The notes under the pieces are model-generated. The model searched no databases. It had not been told where the DNA came from and was given only the letters and a program-made list of their open reading frames with translations. Below are positions 9,645 through 19,346 of a stretch of 64,000 bases of DNA, piece after piece (the stretch's first letter is position 1; every line of letters starts with the position of its first letter). Where the stretch lies: NCBI RefSeq assembly GCF_002150685.1, contig NZ_MSSW01000008.1:1-64000 (forward strand), in the 5' to 3' direction. The DNA comes from Algoriphagus antarcticus (GTDB lineage Bacteria; Bacteroidota; Bacteroidia; Cytophagales; Cyclobacteriaceae). The position numbers and the translations under genes were made by a program.

Positions 9645-11324
9645 CTATTTATCAAACATCGGAGGACGCTTGGCTTGCCAGTCACTAGTATTCTGAATTA
9701 GATGCCCAAGCATCACCAGTTTCTCTTCTTCGAAAAGATTAGCAAGCAAGGTAATGGAAGTAGGATTTCCTTCTTCATTGAAGCCATTTGGAAGGCAAAG
9801 CGCAGGGTGACCTGTCAGGTTGGTGACCTGTAATTGCTGACCACCAAAACTCGGTGTCACTATCACATCATACTCCTTCATGATCTCATGCATCTCTGCT
9901 ATCAGCACAGTTCTCTGCCGAGCTGCCTGCACGTATTCTACTGCCGGAATAAAGCGAGCTGCCCGGAATAGATTTGGCCAGGCATTTTTGTGCTGTGCTA
10001 CCAATTGATCATCCCAACCTAGCCGTGTCAACTCATCAAAAGCTGCTGCGCCTTCCACCATCAACATGAGCCCGATTGAATTAGGATTTACCGACGTCTT
10101 TAACTCCACGGGATGGAGTTCGAAGCCTTGATTTTTCAATAATTCCAGCACCTCATTATTATTTTCACTTCCTGCTCCTTCTCCTTCAAAATAGGATTTG
10201 AAATACCCTACTTTCAGTTTTTTGACGTCAGTTTTACTCGAATAATTAAAAGCTGCCCCAATCGTACTGCGATCCATAGCATCTTCACCGTTTATCACAG
10301 AAAGGATAATCCCATCATCCAAGGCGGATCTTGATATTGGGCCGATCTTGTCCATCGACCAGCTCAAAGCCATAGCTCCATTTTTACTCACTCGTCCGTA
10401 AGTAGGTCTCAAACCGGTGACTCCATTCCGAGTGGAGGGAGAAACTATGGATCCTAGAGTTTCCGTTCCTATAGCAAATGGAACCAATCCTGCACTGACC
10501 GCGGACGCTGATCCAGCAGAAGATCCACTTGAGCCTTGTTTCAAATTCCAGGGGTTTTTAGTCACACCGCCATACCAGACATCACCCATCGCCAAAGCTC
10601 CCAAAGTAAATTTCCCTACTAAAACACCTCCTGCATCAGACAATTTAGTTACAACAGTTGCTGTTTGATCGATTTCCTGATCCTTGTAAGGCATGGCTCC
10701 CCAGGTAGTTTTTGTGCCTTTCACCGCCAAAAGATCTTTGATTCCATAAGGAATCCCATGAAGTGGGCCTCGGTATTTTCCTTCAGAGATCTCTTGATCC
10801 ATGGCTTTAGCCTTTTGCAATGCTGATTCCTCCATGAGCGTGATTAGACATTGAAGGGTGTCCGAGTAAGTCTTGATTCTATCCAAGTAGATCTTGGTCA
10901 AGCGTTCACTGCTTAGTTTCTTTGATTTGATCAAGAATGCCAGCTTATGGACAGGCAGGTAGGCAATGTCTGATTCCTTCTCAGGCAATTCCACCGCAGT
11001 GGGTAATCCCCAATCCAAATCTTTTTGAACCTGATTTGGAGTAAATCCAATGGGAAGCGGATTGAAAATGAGAGATGGAGTTACAGAATTATCTAGCTTA
11101 AATTCGCGAAGCCCTTCATACTTTCTTCGTTGAGATGTGAGTGTGCCAATCATACTATCCTTCTCTGCAGGTGTGAAGCTAAGACCTAACAATTCGGAAG
11201 CTCCCTCAATTGCTACCGGGGTGATTTCACCGTATTTTTTGCCAAACGAAAAGCCTAATGCCAAACAGGCTGCAGCTCCAATAAGGATAAAAACAGGTAA
11301 TCGAACTACATTTTTTGATTCCAT
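9645..11324 (-). CDS. Amidase signature family hydrolase, membrane-anchored or secreted
   Basis: A 559-residue amidase. The Ser-cisSer-Lys triad is recognisable: Lys in the GIPYGIKDLLAVKGT segment, the cis-Ser in the glycine/serine-rich GSSGSSAGSASAVSAG block, and the nucleophile region ETLGSIVSPSTRNGVTGLRP. An N-terminal hydrophobic stretch (VFILIGAAACLALGFSFG, about residues 9-26) acts as signal or anchor, placing it in the envelope. The ATG at 11324 was chosen because it directly precedes the basic-hydrophobic signal; an upstream ATG at 11363 would add 13 residues. The substrate cannot be told; many relatives are annotated as Glu-tRNA amidotransferase-like, but the signal segment argues against that role. 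Confidence 0.9.
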   Translation of the reverse strand: MESKNVVRLPVFILIGAAACLALGFSFGKKYGEITPVAIEGASELLGLSFTPAEKDSMIGTLTSQRRKYEGLREFKLDNSVTPSLIFNPLPIGFTPNQVQKDLDWGLPTAVELPEKESDIAYLPVHKLAFLIKSKKLSSERLTKIYLDRIKTYSDTLQCLITLMEESALQKAKAMDQEISEGKYRGPLHGIPYGIKDLLAVKGTKTTWGAMPYKDQEIDQTATVVTKLSDAGGVLVGKFTLGALAMGDVWYGGVTKNPWNLKQGSSGSSAGSASAVSAGLVPFAIGTETLGSIVSPSTRNGVTGLRPTYGRVSKNGAMALSWSMDKIGPISRSALDDGIILSVINGEDAMDRSTIGAAFNYSSKTDVKKLKVGYFKSYFEGEGAGSENNNEVLELLKNQGFELHPVELKTSVNPNSIGLMLMVEGAAAFDELTRLGWDDQLVAQHKNAWPNLFRAARFIPAVEYVQAARQRTVLIAEMHEIMKEYDVIVTPSFGGQQLQVTNLTGHPALCLPNGFNEEGNPTSITLLANLFEEEKLVMLGHLIQNTSDWQAKRPPMFDK

Positions 11325-11392
11325 TGAATAGTTTTGTAATAATGCGGTACAGAGATTCAACATGAATTCCTTTACCCAAGATAATTAACCTT

Positions 11393-11833
11393 ATGGATCA
11401 AAGTCCTTCCTTTCCTGTATTTCCCATGCATTTTCGGGGAATTCTATTACTTGCCGGAATGTACACAATTGCCTGGTCTGCTATTTACAGGCTAACGGGC
11501 AGTTCTTTATTGACTTGGCTAGCTAATGGAAATGAAGTTAATTCTGACCTTTCCTTAGGATATTATGGAGGTTTTGGGATAGTAATAGGCCTGCTGATCT
11601 TTTTTAGTGCATTCTATCCCATCAGCTGGGTTTACCTGATTATAGCGGGTATTACCGGAAAAATAATTTTAGCTATTTGGTTTGCCTTAGCTTTTCTGCC
11701 GGATTTGGGATGGAGTAAACGGACAGGTTTTCAATTGATTTTTAATGAAATACTTTGGCTTATACCTTTAATCGTGATTTTCTTGCGGGCTATTCAAGTA
11801 AAAAATTACTTGTTTAATAAAACCCCGGAATAA
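11393..11833 (+). CDS. Small integral membrane protein, unknown function
   Basis: A 146-residue protein with four predicted membrane helices (about residues 14-34, 53-75, 80-103 and 117-135). No known domain was recognised. It is divergent from the amidase gene with a 68-bp spacer and appears to be monocistronic. Its hydrophobic pattern and normal codon use support a real gene. Confidence 0.65.
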   Translation: MDQSPSFPVFPMHFRGILLLAGMYTIAWSAIYRLTGSSLLTWLANGNEVNSDLSLGYYGGFGIVIGLLIFFSAFYPISWVYLIIAGITGKIILAIWFALAFLPDLGWSKRTGFQLIFNEILWLIPLIVIFLRAIQVKNYLFNKTPE

Positions 11834-11978
11834 TGTGTTCAACATTTGTCAGATTTAATCTTTGAAACAAAAAAGTTCTATTACACCTACGTTATGGGCA
11901 ATTCCTGAAGAAAATTCAGAATCAAACTATTTCAATATTTAGTCGTAAGTTAAATTTTCAAGATATAAACAGAATACT

Positions 11979-12296
11979 ATGATAGTTCAAGCAACACGTG
12001 AATTACCAAATTTAAACGACCTGCTTCAGGAACTACAAAACGAGTTTTCTGGTCAGTATACCTTTAAGATTTTTGGTCTTGGATCTCAAAAAAGCATTTT
12101 AGTTCGGAAGTCTGCTTGGATTGGTGTTCAAATAACAATACATGGTAATGAAATCAATATAGACGGGTCATTCCCCAACATTATTATTTCATCTTTAATG
12201 ACCTTACTTTCTCAAAGTACAATAGCCCCCGTTAACAAGTGGTTCAAACTTGAAATCAAGATAACAGACTTCTTGAAAAGAAAGTACAACCAGTAA
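11979..12296 (+). CDS. Hypothetical protein
   Basis: A 105-residue protein (MIVQATRELPNLNDLLQELQ...) with an amphipathic N-terminal helix and a later strand-rich part, with no signal peptide. Family not recognised; the fold pattern resembles small alpha/beta proteins encoded near mobile DNA. It sits at the left edge of a gene-poor stretch that carries coding relics, so it may be an accessory gene. Confidence 0.5.
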   Translation: MIVQATRELPNLNDLLQELQNEFSGQYTFKIFGLGSQKSILVRKSAWIGVQITIHGNEINIDGSFPNIIISSLMTLLSQSTIAPVNKWFKLEIKITDFLKRKYNQ

Positions 12297-12642
12297 CTAC
12301 GTTACGTACCATTTAACTGAAAGTATCAACAATCGAGCTGGAATATGGTGAACATAGGATTCTTTCTAAGAACATTACAAGAGCATAAATGACTAAATAA
12401 AGCCCATACAGCATATAATAAGAAGAGTAACTAAAAATAAAATTTCCAAATCTCTATACAATTTGGGTTCTTTTGTTGGAATTTTAACCCAATATTTTTA
12501 CAGTTAGAATTAGGGAATATCAGCCTTGAATTTGTATAGTATCAATTCTTCGAATTTCATTTTAAGAAACTAGGACTTTCAAGAAAAGTTATTGTGATAG
12601 GATTGCTGAGTTTTCCAATACTTGACTTGACCTTCGATATAG
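12297..12642. other. Gene-free AT-rich spacer
   Basis: No open frame, RNA gene or clear repeat recognised. The sequence is AT-rich and without strong hairpins. Together with the relics that follow it forms the longest gene-poor stretch of the window (12297-13241). Confidence 0.5.
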
Positions 12643-12867
12643 CTTTTACGCTTCGAGATAAAATTACAAGGTGAAATAGTCTTTACAGCAATTGATGACA
12701 GTTTCGCTACAACCAAATCAATCAGACAAAAAAACGCAGAATTTAAAGGAGAATATCATTTCTCAATAGCAGCTTTTGGAAAAACTAGAATACAAATTAA
12801 GAATGACTCAATTTTAGTGATGAGCCTAGCATGTAGAGAATATACTGACACTCGACAAAGAAAATAA
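12643..12867 (+). pseudogene. Possible coding relic without start codon
   Basis: A 74-codon open frame between two stops that contains no ATG or GTG near its 5' end. The translation (around FEIKLQGEIVFTAIDDSF and EYHFSIAAFGKTRIQIKND) has protein-like composition. It could be the middle of a decayed gene. The family was not recognised, and chance openness cannot be excluded. Confidence 0.25.
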
Positions 12868-12876
12868 TAGAATCTG

Positions 12877-13008
12877 TATGTACGCTTCTCTGCCAGTAAG
12901 TTCTCTTCCAGTAAGTGAATTCTCTTTGGTCAATGGATTGAAAGACCGATGACCAAAAACCGGAGTAAACCAGAATTCAATGTGTCTTTGGATTTTCTAT
13001 CGTATTAA
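12877..13008 (+). pseudogene. C-terminal coding relic A (matches relic B at 40336)
   Basis: Reads YVRFSASK...[TGA]ILFGQWIERPMTKNRSKPEFNVSLDFLSY and stop. The same frame is found inverted at 40336-40443 as YVRFFACKRILFGQWVVTPI and RSKPEFKVTLNF followed by a stop. The shared frame, shared end and conservative differences show that both derive from the 3' end of a gene family. The parent is not recognised; the final strand ending in F is like an outer-membrane or secreted beta protein, but that is a guess. Confidence 0.5.
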
Positions 13009-13135
13009 TTTCCTCATGGCAACAATGCTTACATTCAAATGAGAATTTAGAAAAGTAACTGACTTACAGACTATTGGACAATAAAATACTCAAATAAATA
13101 TGTTCCTCAAAAGCGTGTAGACAAGAGCAGAAATA

Positions 13136-13176
13136 GCGTCCTCTGCGGAAATCTCTGTGTACACCGTGGTAAAAAA
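13136..13176. repeat. Dispersed intergenic repeat, family A copy
   Basis: GCGTCCTCTGCGGAAATCTC followed by TGTGTACACCGTGGTAAAAAA, the core of the family seen at 6274, 6596, 42203 and 46456. It directly precedes a terminator of the neighbouring minus-strand gene. Confidence 0.6.
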
Positions 13177-13183
13177 CTGTAAG

Positions 13184-13210
13184 AAAAAAGCTGACAAATT
13201 ACTGTCAGCC
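13184..13210 (-). terminator. Terminator of the 104-aa membrane protein gene
   Basis: On the minus strand, GCTGACAG-TAATT-TGTCAGC is followed by a six-T run. Perfect 7-bp stem, 32 bp after the gene stop. Confidence 0.85.
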
Positions 13211-13241
13211 TTTGGATTGGTTGTTAGAAGGTTAAGTTCGC

Positions 13242-13556
13242 TTAGGTCAACAATATCAAAAGAAGCAGAATAATAATTATTGCTCCGACTGAGATGTAAA
13301 TCGCTCCTCCCTCACGCTTAGCTTCTTTCTTCATGTCTTTCAGCTCCATGCGTACATCCTTAATTTCATCTTTGCTCATTTCACTGAAATCCATTGCCTT
13401 GATTTCATCTACTCTTAGTTGGATCTCGGCAAGCCGCTCTTGCTGAGCTTCCGTCAATTCAGTTTTCTCTTTCTTCGAGTTTTCGTCGTTTGCAGGTGCG
13501 GCTACCAACATGTGTGTGGAGAAAACCAATGCGATAATTGCGAATAATTTTTTCAT
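13242..13556 (-). CDS. Small exported protein with coiled coil and C-terminal membrane helix
   Basis: A 104-residue protein starting MKKLFAIIALVFSTHMLVAA, a clear signal peptide cut after about residue 20. It continues with a charged helical region (about 27-82, many E/K, coiled-coil-like) and ends with a very hydrophobic segment AIIIILLLLILL. A longer frame starts at 13622, but the ATG at 13556 directly begins the signal peptide and is preferred. No function is known; related small proteins are common beside housekeeping genes in Bacteroidota. Divergent from polA. Confidence 0.75.
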   Translation of the reverse strand: MKKLFAIIALVFSTHMLVAAPANDENSKKEKTELTEAQQERLAEIQLRVDEIKAMDFSEMSKDEIKDVRMELKDMKKEAKREGGAIYISVGAIIIILLLLILLT

Positions 13557-13715
13557 AAGTAGTTTGCTAATGGTATAATGAAACTTATAATCAAAATTGC
13601 CGCCAAAGACTGTCAAAAGCATGTGGATGAGGTAATCTTTTGAGCCAGCCTACCAGAAAATTTGTAACTTCACAGCCTCAAAATGACCTGCTTTTTATCA
13701 TAAAATCATTCTAAA

Positions 13716-16544
13716 ATGTCCCAAAAACAGCCTTGTAAGCTTTTTTTACTTGATGCAATGGCGCTTATCTATAGAGCGCATTTCGCCTTCAGCAAAAATC
13801 CACGAGTAAACTCCAAAGGACTGAATACCGGAGTGATGCTGGGGTTCACCAATACGTTACTTGAAATAGTTGACAAGGAAAAACCTACCCACATTGGGGT
13901 GGCATTCGATACCCATGCCCCCACTTTCAGGCATGTGCAGTTCGCGGCCTACAAAGCCAATCGTCAAGAGCAACCAGAGGACATAGCCATTGCTATTCCA
14001 TGGGTAAAAGAGATTGTAAAGGCATTTAATATTCCGATTTTGGAATTGGATGGATACGAAGCGGATGATGTGATCGGCACATTGGCTAAGCAAGCAGAGA
14101 AAGAGAATTTCACGGTGTATATGATGACCCCCGACAAGGATTATGGGCAGTTGGTGGACGATCATATTTTCTTGTACAAACCTTCTTTCATGGGCAATGG
14201 AGTTGATATCATGGGGCCAAAAGAGATCTGCGCAAAATGGGATATTGAGCGCGTAGATCAGGTTCGGGATATCTTGGGACTGATGGGAGATGCTGTGGAT
14301 AACATTCCCGGAATACCTGGAATAGGCCAAAAAACAGCTGTAAAACTTCTAAAAACTTACGGTACCGTCGAAGAATTAATAAAGAATACCGCGGATCTGA
14401 AAGGCAAACAAAAAGAGAATGTGGAAAACTTTGCTGCACAGGGTATTCTCTCCAAAGAACTCGCTACGATAAAATGCGACGTGCCTATTACTTATATAAA
14501 AGAAGATCTAAAGTACGAGGGAATTGATGAAGAGAAAGTACGTGCGATTTTTACAGAACTTGAATTTCGAACTCTTGCTTCCCGTGTATTCAAGGGCACT
14601 GATAAAATCGCAGCAGTTCAAAAAAATGACCAATTGGGACTTTTTGGCGAAGCTTCAGCTCCTACTGCTACCATTTCGCCAGAAATAGAATTTGAAGAAG
14701 AATCAGTGAATGTGGCTGAACAGAAAGCACCGGATACTATTCACAGCAATATTCAGAATTATCACAAAGTCAAAGGCGAAACGGAAATCCTTGAATTAGT
14801 CGAATTTCTGGAGATTCAGAAAGAACTTTGCTTTGATACCGAGACCACCTCCGTGAATCCCATGGAAGCCGAGTTGGTTGGAATTTCTTTCGCTTATGTC
14901 ACAGGTGAGGCATATTATATTCCTTGTCCAGAAGACAGGGAAGGAACCTTGGCAATCCTGGAATTACTCAAGCCAGTCTTCGAAAATGAAGCCATCTTGA
15001 AAATAGGCCAGAACATCAAGTACGATATTTTGGTACTGAAAAATTACGATATCGAAGTGAAAGGTGTGCTCTATGATACCATGCTTGCGCACTACCTGAT
15101 CGATGCGGATGGTAAGCATTCTATGGATTGGTTGGCAAAGCAATACCTGAATTATGAGCCGGTTTCGATTATTGAGTTGATCGGAAAAAAAGGCAAGAAT
15201 CAGGGAAGCATGCGTGATGTGGATGAGGACGAGGTGACTGCCTATGCCTCGGAAGATGCAGATATCACGCTTAGATTAAAAGCAGAATTTGATCCGCTTT
15301 TGAAAGAAAATAAGCTGGAAAAGCTTTTTGATGAGGTAGAAAATCCGCTGATCAACGTGCTTGCTGATATGGAGTTTGAAGGCATTCGGATCAATACGGA
15401 TAGCTTGGCTGAGATGTCTGTTTTGCTGGAAAAAGAGAGTAAGGAAATCGAGAACAAAGTCTACGAAATGGCTGGAGTTCGCTTCAATCTGGCTTCGCCA
15501 AAGCAATTGGGTGAAGTACTTTTCGATAAATTGAAACTTGATCCGAAGGCAAAAAAGACCAAAACCGGTCAATACGCAACAGGAGAAGAAGTGCTGAGCA
15601 AACTCGCTCACGAGCATGAAATCATCCAGAACATCTTGGATTTTCGACAGATGGTGAAGCTCAAGTCAACTTACGTGGATGCCTTGCCTACCTTGATCAA
15701 TTCCAAAACTGGTCGAATTCACACTACTTACAATCAGTTTGTGGCGGCTACAGGCAGACTATCCTCTACCAATCCAAACCTTCAAAACATTCCTATCCGA
15801 ACAGAAAGAGGTCGTGAGATCCGTAAGGCTTTTGTCCCAAGAGATGAAAATCATATCCTGCTGGCTGCTGATTATTCTCAGATCGAACTACGGATTATGG
15901 CAGCTTTCTCGGGAGATGAATCTATGATCGAAGCTTTTAAAAATGGCCGTGATATTCATGCGACTACTGCTGCAAAGATCTTTCAAGTACCGCTTGAAGA
16001 AGTGACTTCTGATATGCGTAGAAAAGCCAAGACAGCTAATTTTGGAATTATTTACGGTATTTCTGCCTTTGGGCTTTCTCAGAGATTATCCATTCCACGC
16101 GGTGAGGCTAAGGAGATAATTGATTCTTATTTCAAAGAATTCCCTGCTGTCAAAGAGTACATGGATGGAGCAATCGAAAAAGCCAAAACGCATGAATACG
16201 TGGAAACTATCTTAGGTCGCCGCAGATATCTTCGCGATATCAACAGCCGAAATGCTACCATGCGTGGTTTCGCCGAGCGAAATGCAATCAATGCACCGAT
16301 TCAGGGATCTGCTGCCGATCTGATCAAAGTAGCAATGATCGATGTGCATAAATGGATGAAAAAAGAAGGGCTCAAATCCAAAATGATCCTTCAGGTTCAT
16401 GATGAATTGGTCTTTGATGCGCACATAGATGAAGTGGAAATCCTTAAAGCCAATGTTCCAGGCCTGATGTCAAATGCAATCAAAATGGCTGTTCCGGTAG
16501 AAGTGGAAGTGGGGACAGGCACGGATTGGCTACAGGCGCATTAA
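13716..16544 (+). CDS. polA: DNA polymerase I
   Basis: 942-residue DNA repair and Okazaki-fragment polymerase. Three domains are visible. The 5'-3' exonuclease/flap domain (1-290) has LLDAMALIYRAHFAF and GLMGDAVDNIPGIPGIG. The 3'-5' proofreading domain (about 345-530) has its catalytic DxE (CFDTETTS) and YxxxD (YASEDAD) motifs, so proofreading looks intact. The polymerase domain (about 560-942) has motif A DYSQIELRI, the O-helix RRKAKTANFGIIYG and motif C QVHDELVFD. Length and order match full-length PolA. Its start follows the divergent small gene by about 160 bp. Confidence 0.98.
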   Translation: MSQKQPCKLFLLDAMALIYRAHFAFSKNPRVNSKGLNTGVMLGFTNTLLEIVDKEKPTHIGVAFDTHAPTFRHVQFAAYKANRQEQPEDIAIAIPWVKEIVKAFNIPILELDGYEADDVIGTLAKQAEKENFTVYMMTPDKDYGQLVDDHIFLYKPSFMGNGVDIMGPKEICAKWDIERVDQVRDILGLMGDAVDNIPGIPGIGQKTAVKLLKTYGTVEELIKNTADLKGKQKENVENFAAQGILSKELATIKCDVPITYIKEDLKYEGIDEEKVRAIFTELEFRTLASRVFKGTDKIAAVQKNDQLGLFGEASAPTATISPEIEFEEESVNVAEQKAPDTIHSNIQNYHKVKGETEILELVEFLEIQKELCFDTETTSVNPMEAELVGISFAYVTGEAYYIPCPEDREGTLAILELLKPVFENEAILKIGQNIKYDILVLKNYDIEVKGVLYDTMLAHYLIDADGKHSMDWLAKQYLNYEPVSIIELIGKKGKNQGSMRDVDEDEVTAYASEDADITLRLKAEFDPLLKENKLEKLFDEVENPLINVLADMEFEGIRINTDSLAEMSVLLEKESKEIENKVYEMAGVRFNLASPKQLGEVLFDKLKLDPKAKKTKTGQYATGEEVLSKLAHEHEIIQNILDFRQMVKLKSTYVDALPTLINSKTGRIHTTYNQFVAATGRLSSTNPNLQNIPIRTERGREIRKAFVPRDENHILLAADYSQIELRIMAAFSGDESMIEAFKNGRDIHATTAAKIFQVPLEEVTSDMRRKAKTANFGIIYGISAFGLSQRLSIPRGEAKEIIDSYFKEFPAVKEYMDGAIEKAKTHEYVETILGRRRYLRDINSRNATMRGFAERNAINAPIQGSAADLIKVAMIDVHKWMKKEGLKSKMILQVHDELVFDAHIDEVEILKANVPGLMSNAIKMAVPVEVEVGTGTDWLQAH

Positions 16545-16848
16545 GAATTTAAAATTGAAAAATTTAAAATTGGAAAATTCTTAGTCTCGGAAACGAAGGC
16601 AATTCTTAAGGAGAAAGGTATATCTCGCTCTTTCAGAGCTTTTGTATCCCGATCTTCTATTTATTACCCAGCCGGTAAGGCTGTCCTTTGGTATCTTGGG
16701 CTTTCAGCCCAACTGCATTGTAAATCTATGTTGAGGATCTTGCTGAACTACCTTATAGAATTTTTATAAAGAAAACTTCGGTACTTAATAGAACCTCTGA
16801 AGTTCCGTCAAGCCTCGTAAATCAAAAATCGAAACTCGCAAATCCCCC
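16545..16848. repeat. Repeat-rich spacer between polA and radA
   Basis: Starts with two direct copies of AATTTAAAATTGAAA-like sequence (16547-16577); a similar AT-rich string follows the serine hydrolase gene at 41612-41645. A hairpin-rich stretch at about 16618-16725 contains GCTCTTTCAGAGC and GGGCTTTCAGCCC palindromes typical of dispersed Bacteroidota repeats. No gene is seen. Confidence 0.45.
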
Positions 16849-18222
16849 ATGGCCAAAATAAAAACCACCTTCTTCTGTCAAAACTGTGGCGCACAAAGTC
16901 CAAAATGGCTTGGCAAATGCCCTGCTTGCGGGGAATGGAACACCTACGTGGAAGAAGTAGTCCAAAAAGAGGAATCCGGAAAAGGAAGTTGGAAGTCACC
17001 TTCAACAACTACCAAAAAGGCCAACGTCCCAAAGAAAATCCAAGAGGTCAACTACGAGGAGTCACCAAGATATGTGACAGGAGATGATGAACTCGATCGT
17101 GTTTTGGGCGGAGGGATTGTACCTGGCTCACTCGTATTGATCGGTGGAGAACCCGGGATAGGCAAGTCCACCTTGATGCTTCAGATAGCTTTGATCCTGG
17201 AAGGCAAGAAAATTCTCTATATCTCTGGGGAAGAGAGTGAGGCCCAGATCAAGATGCGTGCAGATCGCATGGCAGCAAAGAATCCAGATTGCTACGTGCT
17301 TTCGGAGACGAATACCCAGCAGATTTTTCAACAGATCGAGGCTCTAAAGCCTGATTTGCTGATTATAGATTCCATACAGACTTTGACAAGTCAATATGTA
17401 GAATCAGCGGCAGGATCTGTTTCTCAAGTGCGGGAGTGCACCGCCGAACTTATGAAATTCGCTAAGGAAACCGGAACGCCAGTTTTCCTGATCGGACATA
17501 TCACCAAAGACGGATCTATCGCCGGACCGAAAGTGCTGGAGCATATGGTAGATACGGTTTTGCAGTTTGAAGGAGATCGGCACATGAGCTATAGAATCCT
17601 GCGAACTTCCAAAAACCGCTTTGGATCTACACACGAACTTGGAATCTACGAGATGCGAGTGGAGGGTCTTCGCCCTGTAGCCAATCCTTCAGAAATCCTT
17701 TTGACCCAAAGAGAAGAAGTGCTAAATGGTGTCGCTATAGGTGCAATGATGGAAGGAAATCGGCCTTTGCTGATTGAAATCCAATCACTGGTCAGCCCTG
17801 CTACTTATGGCACACCACAGCGAAGTAGTACAGGACATGATGCCAAGCGATTGAATATGCTTTTGGCCGTGTTGGAAAAGCGGGGAGGAATGAAACTTGG
17901 TCAGCAGGATGTATTCTTGAACGTGGCGGGAGGAATACGCGTGGATGATCCGGCATTGGATCTTGCCGTTTGTGCTTCTTTGATTTCCAGCTATGAGGAC
18001 ACGCCTGTTTCAGAGCAGATTTGCTTTGCGGCGGAAGTGGGCTTGGGAGGAGAGATACGTGCTGTTCATCGCATCGAAAACCGAATAGCTGAGGCCGAGA
18101 AACTGGGTTTCAAAAAGATCATCGTCTCCAAATACGCCGTGAAAGGCCTCGATCTTGACAAATACAAAATTGATGTGATGCCGGTAAGTAAGCTGGAGGA
18201 AGTATATCAAAAGATTTTTTGA
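16849..18222 (+). CDS. radA: DNA repair protein RadA (Sms)
   Basis: Branch-migration ATPase of recombinational repair, 457 residues. The N-terminal C4 zinc finger has Cys10, Cys13, Cys24 and Cys27. A RecA-like ATPase follows with Walker A GGEPGIGKST (about 99-108), the RadA-specific KNRFGS motif (255-260), and a C-terminal Lon-protease-like domain (about 280-457, including LAVLEKRGGMKLGQQDVFLN). Family length and motif order are complete. It lies downstream of polA but is separated by 304 bp of repeats, so it is probably transcribed on its own. Confidence 0.97.
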   Translation: MAKIKTTFFCQNCGAQSPKWLGKCPACGEWNTYVEEVVQKEESGKGSWKSPSTTTKKANVPKKIQEVNYEESPRYVTGDDELDRVLGGGIVPGSLVLIGGEPGIGKSTLMLQIALILEGKKILYISGEESEAQIKMRADRMAAKNPDCYVLSETNTQQIFQQIEALKPDLLIIDSIQTLTSQYVESAAGSVSQVRECTAELMKFAKETGTPVFLIGHITKDGSIAGPKVLEHMVDTVLQFEGDRHMSYRILRTSKNRFGSTHELGIYEMRVEGLRPVANPSEILLTQREEVLNGVAIGAMMEGNRPLLIEIQSLVSPATYGTPQRSSTGHDAKRLNMLLAVLEKRGGMKLGQQDVFLNVAGGIRVDDPALDLAVCASLISSYEDTPVSEQICFAAEVGLGGEIRAVHRIENRIAEAEKLGFKKIIVSKYAVKGLDLDKYKIDVMPVSKLEEVYQKIF

Positions 18223-18374
18223 GAGAGTTTAATGAGTTAATAGGACTGTGGAGACACAGGATACGGTGAAGGAATCAATAGTGGAAACTAATCAGTCCTT
18301 CGGGCAGATTAGTCATATAGGAAATACAGTAACACCGAATATAATAGATTACCCTATAGTTAAAAAATATTTAT

Positions 18375-18860
18375 ATGGACATTAGAGTAATAGAAACAAT
18401 AATTGCGATTGCTTCCTTCTTTATACTAAGATTTGCAACTGTAAAATTTCTTACAAAAATTCAGAATAAATATAGCTATTCAAAATATAGAATTCGCCCA
18501 ATTTTAAAGTTTATAAATTTGCTTATTTTTATTACTCTTTTAATTGTATTAATAGCAATTTGGGGAGTTGAACAGTCAAGACTCTTGACTTTTATAACTT
18601 CTGCACTGACGATAATTGGTATAGCTTTAGTTGCTCAGTGGTCAATACTTTCAAACATATCTTCTGCTTTAATCATATTTATTAGCCATCCTGTTAAATT
18701 AGGAGAGTCAGTTACAATCCTTGATAAGGAATTTGATATTGAAGGCCAAGTATCCGACATAGGATTGTTTTATGTAATTTTGAAAACAGATAAAAATGAA
18801 AAAATTATGATCCCTAATAATGTATTTTTACAAAAAGCAACAAAGATTAATATAGAATAG
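18375..18860 (+). CDS. Small MscS-type mechanosensitive channel protein
   Basis: A 161-residue membrane protein with about three helices and an MscS-like pore and beta domain: the third helix SALTIIGIALVAQWSILSNISSALIIFISHPVKLGESVTI matches in spirit the pore helix and its junction with the beta domain, then GQVSDIGLFYVILKTDKNEKIMIPNN is the standard MscS beta-domain pattern. It ends right after the beta domain, lacking the C-terminal alpha/beta vestibule, so it is a minimal member or a truncated one. Base composition is more AT-rich than that of its neighbours. Confidence 0.8.
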   Translation: MDIRVIETIIAIASFFILRFATVKFLTKIQNKYSYSKYRIRPILKFINLLIFITLLIVLIAIWGVEQSRLLTFITSALTIIGIALVAQWSILSNISSALIIFISHPVKLGESVTILDKEFDIEGQVSDIGLFYVILKTDKNEKIMIPNNVFLQKATKINIE

Positions 18861-18935
18861 ATAATTCGATTTCCTTTTAGAAAAGGCTGCCAACTTACCG
18901 GAGGAGATTTGAGGAACTTTAAATTATGAAGAAAA

Positions 18936-19346
18936 ATGAAAGTGCATACAACAAACTACTTTGACACATTCATAGAAGTTGCGGACGACACAAAAGCTAT
19001 CTTCGGGACACAGCCAGAGTCAAAGAATAAAAAAACGGTTGCCGAAATGCAGTACGAATTGATTTCTAAAAATCCCTATAAGTACACTTCGGACGACATA
19101 TTTTTTCAGGTGTTTGCCAACAGAAATGACTTGACCAAAGCAGAATACAAACAAGCAAGGGAACAATTCTTCTCAAAAGGACAACCTTGCTTTCGTGCTT
19201 CTCCACTGACTAAAACATATGGTTTTGGTATTCATAGCGACAGAAATGGGAAGATTGCACTTTACGGAAGGGAAACAGACCAATACCAAAAATTAGTAGC
19301 CGAACCAAATGTCAAAAAAGTGAAGGCAATGAAATCGAGCAAATAA
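18936..19346 (+). CDS. DUF6157 family protein
   Basis: A 136-residue cytoplasmic protein with the DUF6157 pattern: MKVHTTNYFDTFIEVADD at the N terminus, KTVAEMQYELISKNPYKYTSDD in the middle, and CFRASPLTKTYGFGIHSD...GKIALYGRETDQYQ near the end. The function is unknown. It stands alone, 75 bp after the MscS-like gene. Length matches the family. Confidence 0.8.
   Translation: MKVHTTNYFDTFIEVADDTKAIFGTQPESKNKKTVAEMQYELISKNPYKYTSDDIFFQVFANRNDLTKAEYKQAREQFFSKGQPCFRASPLTKTYGFGIHSDRNGKIALYGRETDQYQKLVAEPNVKKVKAMKSSK

Noticed and set aside
9645-11324. GatA (Glu-tRNA amidotransferase subunit A)
   Set aside because: A hydrophobic N-terminal export segment and a length of 559 residues do not fit GatA, and no gatB/gatC is adjacent.
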